Shown here piece after piece: positions 1 through 6,629 of a stretch of 14,593 nucleotides of DNA. The notes beneath the pieces were generated by a model that searched no databases, had not been told where the DNA came from, and was given only the letters and a program-made list of their open reading frames with translations. The stretch comes from Clostridia bacterium (lineage in GTDB: Bacteria; Bacillota_A; Clostridia; Lachnospirales; Cellulosilyticaceae): positions 1 to 14,593 of the forward strand of contig JARBTY010000053.1 of NCBI GenBank assembly GCA_029239935.1, in the 5' to 3' direction. Both the position numbers and the translations under genes were made by a program. How positions within the stretch are numbered: the stretch's first letter is position 1; each line of letters begins with the position of its first letter.

Positions 1-884
1 CCCTTAAGGGCATCAAAAGGCGTGATTATAGGTTGCAGTTCTTCATAATTCACCTCAATGAGGGCGCAAATTTCTTCCAGCTTGTCTTTCTTATCAGTGG
101 CTACAACTGCCAAAACATTTCCTACATAACGGGTAATATCTCCCACTCCCATCATGACATCCCAGTCCTGTTTGATATGTCCAATCTTATTACAGGGAAC
201 ATCTTCCTTCAAAAGAATTTTTACACAGTCAGGATGTTTGAGGGCTTTACTCATATCAATCCCCTTAATAAGCGCTCGTGGATATTTAGAGTAGACGGGC
301 TTAGCATATAACATTCCCTCAGCCATAATGTCATCAGCAAAAATACCCGTGCCATTGATTTTTTCCTCTGCATCAATTCGTTTTGCGTAATCATTCATCT
401 GAAGAGTGCTAGGATTAGACGGTACTACTCCTTTTTCCCTAAAAAACTTTGCTGCCTTCAAGATGGCATCTTCAATTTTTTTGTATCCCGTACAACGGCA
501 AAGGTTACCTTTAATAGCTTGTTTAATCTCAGTGCGTGTCGGATCTAAATTGACATCTAACAAGCTCTTTGCAGATATGACCATGCCCGGGATGCAAAAA
601 CCACACTGAACCGCTCCAGCCTCTGCAAAACAATGCTCATAAACCTTCATTTCCTCTTGGTTAATGCCCTCTATAGTTAAAACCTGTTTCCCTTGCAGCT
701 TACTTAGAGATACTGTACAAGCCTTTTTCCTTACACCATCTACTAAAACAGTGCAAGTCCCACAAGCCCCTTCGCTGCAGCCATCTTTAGTTCCTGTTAA
801 ATGAAGATCATCCCTTAGAAAGGTTAATAGTTTTTTATCATAGGCAGACGTATAGTCTTTATCATTAATACATACTGTATACAT
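1..884 (-). CDS. Molybdenum hydroxylase (xanthine dehydrogenase-like), fused 2Fe-2S and molybdopterin domains, partial
   Basis: The frame is open for 294 codons and runs off the window edge, so only the N-terminal part is present. Residues 36, 41, 44 and 56 are the cysteines of a plant-type [2Fe-2S] cluster, within the string GCSEGACGTC. Cysteines 94, 97, 129 and 131 (QCGFC and LCRCTGY) form the second, helical [2Fe-2S] domain. From about residue 155 the sequence (YAKRIDAEEKINGTGIFADD) is the start of the large molybdopterin-binding subunit. Iron-sulfur and molybdenum parts are therefore in one chain with no FAD domain between them, as in the selenium-dependent xanthine dehydrogenase type of Clostridia and Enterococcus. 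That subtype is inferred, because the catalytic region lies outside the window. The start ATG at 884 has GGAGGA five bases upstream. The regulator-like gene at 1200-2126 lies upstream on the same strand, and a weak TATGAT -10 candidate is at 914-919. Substrate could be xanthine or another purine or N-heterocycle. Confidence 0.9.
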   Translation of the reverse strand, partial: MYTVCINDKDYTSAYDKKLLTFLRDDLHLTGTKDGCSEGACGTCTVLVDGVRKKACTVSLSKLQGKQVLTIEGINQEEMKVYEHCFAEAGAVQCGFCIPGMVISAKSLLDVNLDPTRTEIKQAIKGNLCRCTGYKKIEDAILKAAKFFREKGVVPSNPSTLQMNDYAKRIDAEEKINGTGIFADDIMAEGMLYAKPVYSKYPRALIKGIDMSKALKHPDCVKILLKEDVPCNKIGHIKQDWDVMMGVGDITRYVGNVLAVVATDKKDKLEEICALIEVNYEELQPIITPFDALK

Positions 885-982
885 TTCATTCCTCCTTGTA
901 AAAATTTTTTTCTATCATACAATCACTAACTTTTAATTTATTTTACTCTTAATTTATCTTACTCATACATTTGTTTACATAT

Positions 983-1063
983 CTAGTAATCCTGCCAAGT
1001 ATCCACATCCACCCAAATACCCGCGTCATCTACTAGTAGGGTATGCATCCATTCCGCAGATAT
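983..1063 (-). pseudogene. Relic of a molybdenum cofactor nucleotidyltransferase C-terminus
   Basis: Read on the minus strand, this stretch encodes ISAEWMHTLLVDDAGIWVDV followed by DTWQDY and a TAG stop at 983-985. The ending VDVDTWQDY matches the typical C-terminal D-I-D-T-P-E-D-Y tail of MocA/MobA-type nucleotidyltransferases. No start codon, ribosome binding site or catalytic N-terminal domain precedes it, and the frame is closed by a TAA roughly 60 bases further upstream. I read it as the remnant of a separate cofactor-maturation gene that once stood between the fused regulator-like gene and the hydroxylase. The match is short and made by eye, so a chance resemblance is possible. Confidence 0.5.
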
Positions 1064-1167
1064 TTTGCTGCTTACAGAACAAAAAAACACCCTCTCTATT
1101 TCAAAACAGCTTTTTATTTTTCAATAAACTATACTGCCTTGATTATAAAGTGAGTGATTTTTGTTGG

Positions 1168-1191
1168 CAAGTTCTTTCTTAAAGGAACTTG
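1168..1191 (-). other. Hairpin just after the MocA-HTH gene
   Basis: CAAGTTC and GAACTTG form a 7-bp inverted repeat, extendable by T-A pairs, that begins 9 bases after the stop codon of the minus-strand gene at 1200-2126. No T-run follows on the minus strand, so it is not a convincing intrinsic terminator. It may slow transcription or protect the mRNA end. The rest of 885-1199 holds the relic described separately and no other recognisable gene. Confidence 0.35.
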
Positions 1192-1199
1192 TGAATAGA

Positions 1200-2126
1200 T
1201 TACATTATTTTTGTCATCAAAAAGGCTTTATGAAAACTGCTTTGTGTAAAATAAAGTACGTCTTCTTCAAACCGCTGGTAGGTAAGCAGAAACGTTGTTC
1301 CCCGCTTAGTGAGGGAGGTATTGCCACCGTGCTTCCCGCCTTGCCTGCGTTCTACCACAGGGTAACCTAGTTCTGTTTCTAGCCGATTAATCATATCCCA
1401 TGCTTTTCCATAAGATAGGGCCATTAAACCACACGCCTTACGCACATTACAAGTATCGGAAATCAAATACAGGAGAAGTTTGAGACGCCCATTGAAAAAA
1501 GCACTTTCTCGTTCAATGCTCATGTGTATTACCGGATGAAGAATGGCGTTGTTATGTTCCGCCAGTCTTTCTTGAAGCTGCTTGGCATTATGCACGCTAG
1601 TTAAAACGCCCTCATCCTCTACCGGGACCCAATGTCTTTTCTCCTCTAGCGACTGAATTGCACCCCTTAGTCCTCCCCCGCCATCGTAAGCTAAAATATC
1701 TGGAATAATCTCTTTTGAAAGAAGAACCGGGTGTCCACCCCGCCTTCTATAGGAAGGGGTTATAATATCCCCCTCTGTGTCCTTTAGTTTAATTAACGTA
1801 TCTGGTGTAAACATGGGGACATTGACTGGTGCAAATACTACACGGTCACATTTACCCTGTAAATACTTCAACCCTATTTTTATGGTATCCAGAAATTCCA
1901 GATCATCTGGTTGCTCATTGGAGAGAAAAATAACACCATAATTACTGAGCTGATACCTCACTTCATCTTCATTTGCACCAGTAATGATGACAATGGGAAA
2001 AATACCTGCCTGCTGAAATGAAATCACAATACGTTTAATCACGGGAATTGTGCCAACCTGTAGCATGGGCAGTGCATGTTTCTTACTGGCCGCGGCAATT
2101 AAACCTCCCAATTTACTTATTCTCAT
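1200..2126 (-). CDS. MocA-like nucleotidyltransferase domain (degenerate) fused to a ModE-type winged helix
   Basis: The protein has 308 residues. Residues 6-195 follow the NTP-transferase fold of molybdenum cofactor cytidylyltransferases, including the GHPVLL motif at 131-136. The active-site signatures are eroded: the N-terminal glycine-rich loop reads GLIAAASKKHALPMLQVG instead of LAAGxSxRMGxxK, and the metal-binding Asp of the CDxP motif is replaced by Asn102 in VNVP. Residues 212-280 match the ModE/LysR-like winged helix: GRLKLLLYLI, then LSYGKAWDMINRLE, then GGKHGGNTSLTKRG. My inference is that the former enzyme domain now senses a molybdenum cofactor, nucleotide or substrate and controls the adjacent hydroxylase. 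GAGG lies eight bases before the ATG. It starts 29 bases after the carbonic anhydrase gene and is probably co-transcribed with it. Residual enzyme activity cannot be excluded. Confidence 0.8.
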   Translation of the reverse strand: MRISKLGGLIAAASKKHALPMLQVGTIPVIKRIVISFQQAGIFPIVIITGANEDEVRYQLSNYGVIFLSNEQPDDLEFLDTIKIGLKYLQGKCDRVVFAPVNVPMFTPDTLIKLKDTEGDIITPSYRRRGGHPVLLSKEIIPDILAYDGGGGLRGAIQSLEEKRHWVPVEDEGVLTSVHNAKQLQERLAEHNNAILHPVIHMSIERESAFFNGRLKLLLYLISDTCNVRKACGLMALSYGKAWDMINRLETELGYPVVERRQGGKHGGNTSLTKRGTTFLLTYQRFEEDVLYFTQSSFHKAFLMTKIM

Positions 2127-2155
2127 GGTTCAAACCTCGCTACTTATCATTTAAA

Positions 2156-2758
2156 TCACTCTGTCAAAGCTTCGTTAATAGTATCAACTTTTGTTAATTC
2201 ACCCGTCGCAGAATCTATTACTAACCCATATACCTTTATCTCCTCTGGAACCAAAGGATGTTTGCGTATGAGTTCTACTGTTTTTTTAATAGAAATATCC
2301 AGATCCATAAAACCAGCCAACCATGAATCAAAGTCAATACCATAGTACTTTATCATATCAATATTTTGTTGCGTTATCCCATGTGCTTTCATTTTTTCTA
2401 TCATTTTTTTACTGTCTGTGCACATAGCTCCACAGTCAGTATGAGCAATTACCAAAATTTCTTGAACATCTAATTCATAAATTCCTATTAACAGACTTCG
2501 CATGACACTTCCAAATGGATGTGAAATGATTCCGCCTGCATTTTTTATAATTTTTGCATCACCATTTTTTAGCCCCAGTGCTGCAGGTAACAATTCAGTT
2601 AATCTTGTATCCATACAGGTGACTATAGCGATTTTTTTATTTGGATATTTGCTTGTACTATATTTTTCATAATTTTTATTTTCAACAAAAGCTTTGTTAT
2701 ATTTTAGTATTTCATCAATCATAATTAATCTCTTTCCTTTTTTATTTACCTCTGACAT
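2156..2758 (-). CDS. Beta-class carbonic anhydrase
   Basis: This 200-residue cytoplasmic enzyme interconverts carbon dioxide and bicarbonate. Zinc ligands Cys48, His106 and Cys109 are visible in TCMDTR and AHTDCGAM, and the Asp50-Arg52 dyad is intact. The NAGG motif at 73-76 is also typical. Size and motifs fit the short bacterial beta class (B. subtilis YtiB type). The ATG at 2758 has AAGGGG four to five bases upstream. A second start at 2722 (Met13) gives the N-terminus usual for the family (MIDEILKYNKAFVENK) but has a poorly spaced AAAGGA, so the first 12 residues may or may not be made. The next gene begins 29 bases downstream, suggesting shared transcription. No metabolic link to the molybdenum genes is evident. 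Confidence 0.92.
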   Translation of the reverse strand: MSEVNKKGKRLIMIDEILKYNKAFVENKNYEKYSTSKYPNKKIAIVTCMDTRLTELLPAALGLKNGDAKIIKNAGGIISHPFGSVMRSLLIGIYELDVQEILVIAHTDCGAMCTDSKKMIEKMKAHGITQQNIDMIKYYGIDFDSWLAGFMDLDISIKKTVELIRKHPLVPEEIKVYGLVIDSATGELTKVDTINEALTE

Positions 2759-2900
2759 TATGCCCCTTACAACCCTGTAACCATAACCATTGTTTATTGA
2801 AAATACCGATTCTACTATTTCGAAAACTATTTTGATATATCTGACAAATCATTTCTTAGGCCTCATATAGGTCCATATATGGTATCTAATCACACCCCAT

Positions 2901-2921
2901 TTTTATCATGATTTTATCATG
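2901..2921. repeat. TTTTATCATG direct repeat containing a palindrome
   Basis: Two copies of TTTTATCATG are separated by one base, and the overlap creates CATGAT-TTT-ATCATG, a perfect 6-bp inverted repeat at 2907-2921. A 10-bp palindrome, CCATATATGG, lies nearby at 2872-2881. Both are about 110-150 bases upstream of the carbonic anhydrase gene and could be regulator sites. I recognise no specific motif. Apart from these, the DUF3788 relic, a hairpin and the GNAT promoter, I see nothing else in 2759-3483. Confidence 0.35.
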
Positions 2922-2966
2922 TTTATGCTAAGGTAACAACTATTTTTAAGTAACGAGAATATAACC

Positions 2967-3233
2967 TCAACTATGTTTATCACCTACCTGAGTGAATATT
3001 ATGAATCCACCTTGCTCAAAAAATAAATAACATAAATGTTTGTTTTTATGACTGTATTTATATCCCCAACCATAGTTTTTACCAAATGGAAACTTTAACT
3101 CTTTATCTAAATCCTATAACGCTATTAGAAAAGATTCAAATTGGTTTAATTTATCCAATGCCGCCATTCCCATTGTCTCCTGAATTGCATCCAAGGTCGG
3201 TCTATTCATTTTGTTTAACATCCGTTCATACAT
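2967..3233 (-). pseudogene. DUF3788 family protein, interrupted and truncated
   Basis: A strong ribosome binding site (GAGGTGA) precedes an ATG at 3233 and the family-like start MYERMLNKMNRPTLDAIQET. After 39 codons an in-frame TAG at 3114-3116 interrupts it. The same frame then continues with DLDKELKFPFGKNYGWGYKY, SHKNKHLCYLFFEQGGF and IIFTQVGDKHS, which is the conserved core of DUF3788 proteins, before a TGA at 2967-2969. Full members are about 135-140 residues, so the C-terminal third is missing as well as the frame being broken. A reading-frame remnant, VEVIFSLLKN, follows in another frame and may be part of the lost tail. The function of the family is not known to me. The stop most likely replaced a Tyr codon. 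Confidence 0.72.
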
Positions 3234-3277
3234 AAAACTCACCTCGCAAAAGTTACTTGCAATTTTCTTGCTTTTCC

Positions 3278-3303
3278 TAAGTGGAAGCCATATCTTCCAC
3301 TTA
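3278..3303. repeat. Perfect 10-bp inverted repeat
   Basis: TAAGTGGAAG and CTTCCACTTA are exact inverse complements separated by CCATAT. The element lies 45 bases upstream of the broken DUF3788 gene, on its leader side. No T-run follows on either strand, so an operator or an mRNA leader hairpin is more likely than a terminator. Confidence 0.5.
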
Positions 3304-3363
3304 CCTATACCTCCTCTTGGATAATTACCTCCTAAATCAAATCATTTATTCATATTGAGGCGA

Positions 3364-3392
3364 TTGAAGAAGTTACTTTGCCATGGTAAAAT
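3364..3392 (+). promoter_or_regulatory. Promoter of the GNAT gene
   Basis: TTGAAG (3364-3369) and TAAAAT (3387-3392) are separated by exactly 17 bases, matching four and five of six consensus positions. Transcription would begin near 3399, giving an 85-base leader. That leader contains TGCAAA-ATC-TTTGCA and a small ATGC...GCAT hairpin followed by five T residues (3446-3465), which could act as a weak attenuator before the gene. Confidence 0.5.
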
Positions 3393-3483
3393 GATAATAA
3401 AAATACTACCGTGCAAAATCTTTGCAAAACGCTAGTATTCGAAAATATGCCCAGTGAGCATTTTTATACTATAGGAGATAACT

Positions 3484-3906
3484 ATGATTAGAGACTTTGA
3501 AATTGATGAATTAGAAACCCTTATGGAAATATGGCTTAAAACAAACATTGATGCACATGATTTTATTAATGAAAGTTACTGGAAAGAGAATTATAAGCTA
3601 GTTAAAGAGCTGCTGCCTAATGCAACACTATTCATTTATGAAGATAACAATGTCATTGAGGGATTTATTGGGTTAATGGAAAGTTATGTCGCTGGACTAT
3701 TTATTAATGCAACTAGTCAGTCCAAAGGCATAGGAAAAGCTTTACTTGATTATGTCAAGGAGAATCACTCAGAATTGTCATTACAAGTTTATAATAAGAA
3801 TGTTGGTGCGGTTAAATTTTATTTAAGAGAAGATTTTGTAGTTTTAAAAGAGCAAATTGATGAAAATACTGGTGAAGTAGAACTTGTTATGAATTGGTCA
3901 AAATGA
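3484..3906 (+). CDS. GNAT family N-acetyltransferase (YiaC/YjaB-like)
   Basis: The 140-residue protein would transfer an acetyl group from acetyl-CoA to an amine. The acetyl-CoA loop QSKGIG is at 79-84, followed by helix KALLDYVKENH. The beta-bulge YNKNVGAVKFYLREDFVV near 103-120 is the usual GNAT C-terminal element. The start MIRDFEIDELETLMEIWLKT and the segment DAHDFINESYWKENY resemble E. coli YiaC, a protein lysine acetyltransferase, but the substrate cannot be read from sequence. AGGAG lies about seven bases before the ATG. It is the only plus-strand protein gene I accept in the window. It is monocistronic and convergent with rtcB, with AT-rich inverted repeats in the 72-base gap. Confidence 0.88.
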   Translation: MIRDFEIDELETLMEIWLKTNIDAHDFINESYWKENYKLVKELLPNATLFIYEDNNVIEGFIGLMESYVAGLFINATSQSKGIGKALLDYVKENHSELSLQVYNKNVGAVKFYLREDFVVLKEQIDENTGEVELVMNWSK

Positions 3907-3956
3907 TTAAACTCCCCAAACACAATCTTATTAGTGTGCCCCAGCAAATCATTTCA

Positions 3957-3975
3957 ATATTATCTCTGATAATAT
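3957..3975. terminator. Weak AT-rich hairpin between convergent genes
   Basis: ATATTATC and GATAATAT form an 8-bp stem with a TCT loop between the ends of the GNAT gene and rtcB. The stem is nearly all A-T and lacks a T-tract, so terminator function is doubtful. Confidence 0.25.
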
Positions 3976-3978
3976 AGG

Positions 3979-5181
3979 TTACTCACCTGCCTTAAAATTA
4001 TAGATAGGCTTGATAACCTTCACAATATCTGCTGTAGGCTTGATATGATCCACAATGTCCTCCATTGCCTTATAAGCCATGGGACATTCATCAAGGGTAC
4101 CTTCATTTACCGAAGTAGTATATATATGCTTCATTTGATTTCTAAACTCAGATACGGTAAATGTATTACGGGCCTTTTTCCGGCTCATTAACCTGCCTGC
4201 CCCATGTGGCGCCGAATTATTCCAATCTTCATTTCCTTTGCCAATACAAATCAAACTTCCATCTCTCATATTAATGGGTATTAATAGTTTTTCGCCCAGT
4301 TTTGCCGAGACTGCCCCCTTACGCAGCACCATTGCCTCCCTATCGATATAGTTATGTATTGTAGTAAACTGTTCTATAACATTAAACTTCATTCCCCTTA
4401 TAATTTCATCCATCATCGCTTTACGATTTAGCTTAGCGAAATGCTGTACCAAGTACATATCATGCAGGTAGTCCTCAAAAAGATCCTCCTCTACATAAGC
4501 CAAAGAATGGGGAATTGTCGTCAGAATCTGTTTTTTTATTTCGTTAATAGTCTTTTGTATTTCTTTCTCACGACCTTGGGATTTGAGCTCTTTAATCCGT
4601 TCATTTACTGAATTATGATCATTTTTATTCAAGCGTTCGTATCCCATATTCTGGTAGAGTGTTGCCACTTCCTTACCTAGATAACGGCTTCCAGAATGAA
4701 TAACGATATACAAATTTCCCTCCTCATCCCTGTCAACCTCAATGAAATGGTTACCTCCTCCAAGGGTTCCAATACTTCTTTTGGCTCTGTCCATATGCAC
4801 TTTATCCTTGCAGCATAGTTCTCTTAAATCAATCTCATCATTGTACTGATGAAGTTGGTCTCTGATATTCATCCCGCTGGGTATTTTATCATAGATTAGT
4901 TTATCAAGCTTTTCAAGATCAACATGCTTTTCTGCAATCTGGATTGTCTCCATGCCACAGCCAATATCCACTCCTACAAGATTGGGGACAACCTTTTTAG
5001 AAATAGTCATAGTTGTGCCGATAGTACAACCAGCCCCTGTATGAACATCTGGCATAATACGGATTTTACTTCCCTCTGAATATTCCATATCACACAGTTG
5101 TTTAATCTGGGCCCTAGCAGTTTCTTCTATTTTATCAGTAAACACTTTTGCACTAGAATGTTCTCCTTTTATCTCAAACAT
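3979..5181 (-). CDS. rtcB: RNA-splicing ligase RtcB
   Basis: RtcB joins RNA 2',3'-cyclic-phosphate or 3'-phosphate ends to 5'-OH ends using GTP and manganese, repairing cleaved tRNA and other RNAs. Numbered from the ATG at 5181 (400 residues), the metal and catalytic residues are all present: Asp72 and Cys75 in GVDIGCGM, His145 in GGGNHF, His162 in HSGSR, His276 in HNY, and the guanylylated histidine His326 in SAPHGAGR. The length matches E. coli RtcB (408). A GTG at 5205 extends the frame by eight codons but has no ribosome binding site. The ATG at 5181 has AGGTGA five to six bases upstream and gives the family N-terminus MFEIKGEHSSAKVF. The slipin gene ends 32 bases upstream, so the two form an operon, a pairing known in Gram-positive bacteria. 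No rtcA or archease gene is present. Confidence 0.96.
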   Translation of the reverse strand: MFEIKGEHSSAKVFTDKIEETARAQIKQLCDMEYSEGSKIRIMPDVHTGAGCTIGTTMTISKKVVPNLVGVDIGCGMETIQIAEKHVDLEKLDKLIYDKIPSGMNIRDQLHQYNDEIDLRELCCKDKVHMDRAKRSIGTLGGGNHFIEVDRDEEGNLYIVIHSGSRYLGKEVATLYQNMGYERLNKNDHNSVNERIKELKSQGREKEIQKTINEIKKQILTTIPHSLAYVEEDLFEDYLHDMYLVQHFAKLNRKAMMDEIIRGMKFNVIEQFTTIHNYIDREAMVLRKGAVSAKLGEKLLIPINMRDGSLICIGKGNEDWNNSAPHGAGRLMSRKKARNTFTVSEFRNQMKHIYTTSVNEGTLDECPMAYKAMEDIVDHIKPTADIVKVIKPIYNFKAGE

Positions 5182-5213
5182 ACTCTTCACCTTTTCCTTA
5201 TTCACCTTTTTAA

Positions 5214-6308
5214 TTAAGTGTCTTTTAATATTTTTGTTAACTGAGAAAGCAAATCTGTGCCCCCGCTGACGCTTATGCTGCCCACATTCTCACAGATTTT
5301 CTCAAGACATTCAAGTTCTTTAAGCTTATAAAGAGTCTGATTCTCATCCATAAGTTTAGCCGTATTCAGCAGACTTCTTGTAGAAGCCACTTCCTCACGT
5401 CTCGCGATTACATTCGCCTGTGCTCTTTTCTCAGCAATAAGGACCGTATTCATGATATCGCGTATCTCTCCTGGCAGGATAATGTCCTTGACCCCAGCAT
5501 CCATCACTGTAATAAAATAATTCTTTTCTTTTTCTTTCAGTTTCTTAAATGCAAATTCAGAGATTTGCTCCTTATTTTCTAAAATGTCATCCAAACGGTA
5601 CTTTCCTATATATTCCCGAAGTGCCAGTTGCAAAGTAACATGGATCTGTCTCTCATAATCATCAATTTCCGTATAGATTTTAACATAGTCTGCGATTTTA
5701 TAGCGGCAGACAAAATTTAGGCGAAGCGCCACTTTATCAAGGGTCAAAATTTCCTGCCCAACAATATCCATTTGCATAAGTCTAGTATCTGTATAGCCTA
5801 CTTCAATTTTGGTACCGTTATTCCAGAAATAATAGGTGCCTTCATCTAAAAGCTTAATAAATTTCTGATCAAAATAAAGTCTGGCTTTCTGAAACTGTGC
5901 AACATCAATTTTGCAAAAATACTTTTTGGGCATATATGTAAAAATGAATTTAGGCATACTATCCTCTACTTCTGGGTTACTGATATCGATTTCTTTAAAT
6001 TCATGTTGATTATAGATTGCCCAGTATGCATACTTGCCACTCTGTAAACACTCTTTGAATTTACCGTTTATATAGTGTAGCACGAGGGTTTCATCTTTTA
6101 CATCTACTACGGTAAGTTGTTTTGCAAGCTCTTCATCCTTAAGAAATATAGAAAGCTCATATCCTGCAAGCTTAAACTCCTCACAGGTGTTCATAATGAA
6201 TACCTGTTTATTATTAAGCAAATTATATTTGCCTGGGTTTAACATTTTGATAAATTTCCCGTTTTTAAAAAGCAAGCCTCTTTCATTCTCATTAACGATT
6301 ATTTTCAC
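5214..6308 (-). CDS. Slipin (SPFH/band-7 protein) paired with RtcB
   Basis: The C-terminal two thirds, from LMQMDIVGQEILTLDKVALR onward, is an SPFH/band-7 domain: the core VCRYKIADYVKIYTEIDDYE, then LREYIGKYRLDDIL, then VMDAGVKDIILP, ending in an alanine- and charge-rich helix (IAEKRAQANVIARREEVAST). The N-terminal part carries two similar stretches beginning IIVNENERGLLFKNGKFIKM and KIDVAQFQKARLYFDQKFIK, which look like a duplicated small beta module ahead of SPFH. I see no transmembrane segment. SPFH proteins form oligomeric scaffolds, often on membranes. The start is GTG at 6308, with GGGGTGA five bases upstream, giving 364 residues. The longer frame from an ATG at 6386 has no ribosome binding site and would read through the leader. 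Its role beside RtcB is not established; it may localise the ligase. Confidence 0.88.
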   Translation of the reverse strand: MKIIVNENERGLLFKNGKFIKMLNPGKYNLLNNKQVFIMNTCEEFKLAGYELSIFLKDEELAKQLTVVDVKDETLVLHYINGKFKECLQSGKYAYWAIYNQHEFKEIDISNPEVEDSMPKFIFTYMPKKYFCKIDVAQFQKARLYFDQKFIKLLDEGTYYFWNNGTKIEVGYTDTRLMQMDIVGQEILTLDKVALRLNFVCRYKIADYVKIYTEIDDYERQIHVTLQLALREYIGKYRLDDILENKEQISEFAFKKLKEKEKNYFITVMDAGVKDIILPGEIRDIMNTVLIAEKRAQANVIARREEVASTRSLLNTAKLMDENQTLYKLKELECLEKICENVGSISVSGGTDLLSQLTKILKDT

Positions 6309-6389
6309 ACTACTCACCCCTATTTTGTTTTTTGTGTAGTAGCAAATCATCCTCCCTACTTGTGCGGCAAAGGATTTAAGAAGCATTGT

Positions 6390-6503
6390 ATGTCAATCGG
6401 AAGCATAGCTTTGGACTTACATCAACAACATCGGTATCCATCCTTCGGCAAGGCAAAAGCGTGGATGCTGATTGAACAGCTGGATAATTCGCCTAACACT
6501 TAA
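6390..6503 (+). other. 37-codon open frame antisense to the slipin leader
   Basis: ATG at 6390 opens MSIGSIALDLHQQHRYPSFG and KAKAWMLIEQLDNSPNT, ending in TAA at 6501. The composition looks protein-like (amphipathic helix KAKAWMLIEQLD), but there is no ribosome binding site and I do not recognise a family. It could be the C-terminal fragment of a lost gene, or chance. On the opposite strand the same DNA can form small hairpins (GCTG-TTCAAT-CAGC at 6467-6480; CCTT-GCCG-AAGG inside ATCCA...TGGAT), so leader RNA structure is an alternative explanation. Confidence 0.25.
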
Positions 6504-6518
6504 ATTGATAAAATTTTT

Positions 6519-6564
6519 CCAAACCACTGGCAGAACCTTTTGTTCTGGTGGGATTCGAACCCAC
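6519..6564 (-). ncRNA. tRNA-like module 2: T-arm, acceptor-like hairpin, D-arm
   Basis: Read on the minus strand. The T-arm at 6564-6548 has a perfect 5-bp stem GTGGG/CCCAC and the canonical 7-base loop TTCGAAT. It is followed directly by CAGAAC (6547-6542), which pairs with GTTCTG (6536-6531) across an AAAAG loop, a 6-bp acceptor-like hairpin. Next is a D-arm-like hairpin, CCA-GTGGTT-TGG (6530-6519), with the conserved GG in its loop. Acceptor 3' strand precedes acceptor 5' strand, so the order is that of a tRNA opened at the anticodon and closed at the acceptor end. There is no anticodon arm. This is not a normal tRNA gene. The closest known structures are the tRNA-like domains of bacterial Y RNAs. 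Confidence 0.65.
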
Positions 6565-6567
6565 GTA

Positions 6568-6621
6568 ATAGTCTCCAACCTATCCTAAGCTTCATTTGCT
6601 TAGGACAGGAATCGAACCTGC
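6568..6621 (-). ncRNA. tRNA-like module 1: T-arm, 7-bp acceptor-like hairpin, D-arm
   Basis: Read on the minus strand. The T-arm at 6621-6605 has stem GCAGG/CCTGT (one G-U pair) and loop TTCGATT. CCTAAGC (6604-6598) then pairs perfectly with GCTTAGG (6590-6584) across a 7-base loop, AAATGAA. Seven base pairs is exactly the tRNA acceptor length. The D-arm ATAG-GTTGGAGA-CTAT (6583-6568) has a 4-bp stem and an 8-base loop with the conserved GG. Only three bases separate it from module 2, so no anticodon stem fits between them. AAAAT (6626-6622) just before this module and ATTTT (6514-6510) just after module 2 could form a short helix enclosing both. The acceptor stems of the two modules differ in sequence while the fold is kept, which favours a selected structure over debris. 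Confidence 0.68.
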
Positions 6622-6629
6622 ATTTTTGG

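Noticed and set aside
33..609. Plus-strand open frames across the hydroxylase gene
   Set aside because: They are antisense to a clearly coding 2Fe-2S/molybdopterin frame and show no ribosome binding sites or recognisable domains.
885..1199. Molybdenum cofactor riboswitch upstream of the hydroxylase
   Set aside because: I looked for a multi-stem conserved element in the leader and found only a short hairpin and a coding relic; nothing supports a riboswitch.
3114..3116. TAG in the DUF3788 frame as pyrrolysine
   Set aside because: The frame also ends early and lacks the family C-terminus, and no Pyl genes or PYLIS-like context are visible. A nonsense mutation is simpler.
6309..6386. Longer slipin start at ATG 6386
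   Set aside because: It has no ribosome binding site, while GTG 6308 has GGGGTGA at ideal spacing and matches the usual N-terminus.
6568..6621. A permuted pre-tRNA that matures into a functional tRNA
   Set aside because: No anticodon stem-loop halves flank the module; the next T-arm begins three bases after the D-arm. No CCA follows the acceptor-like strand.
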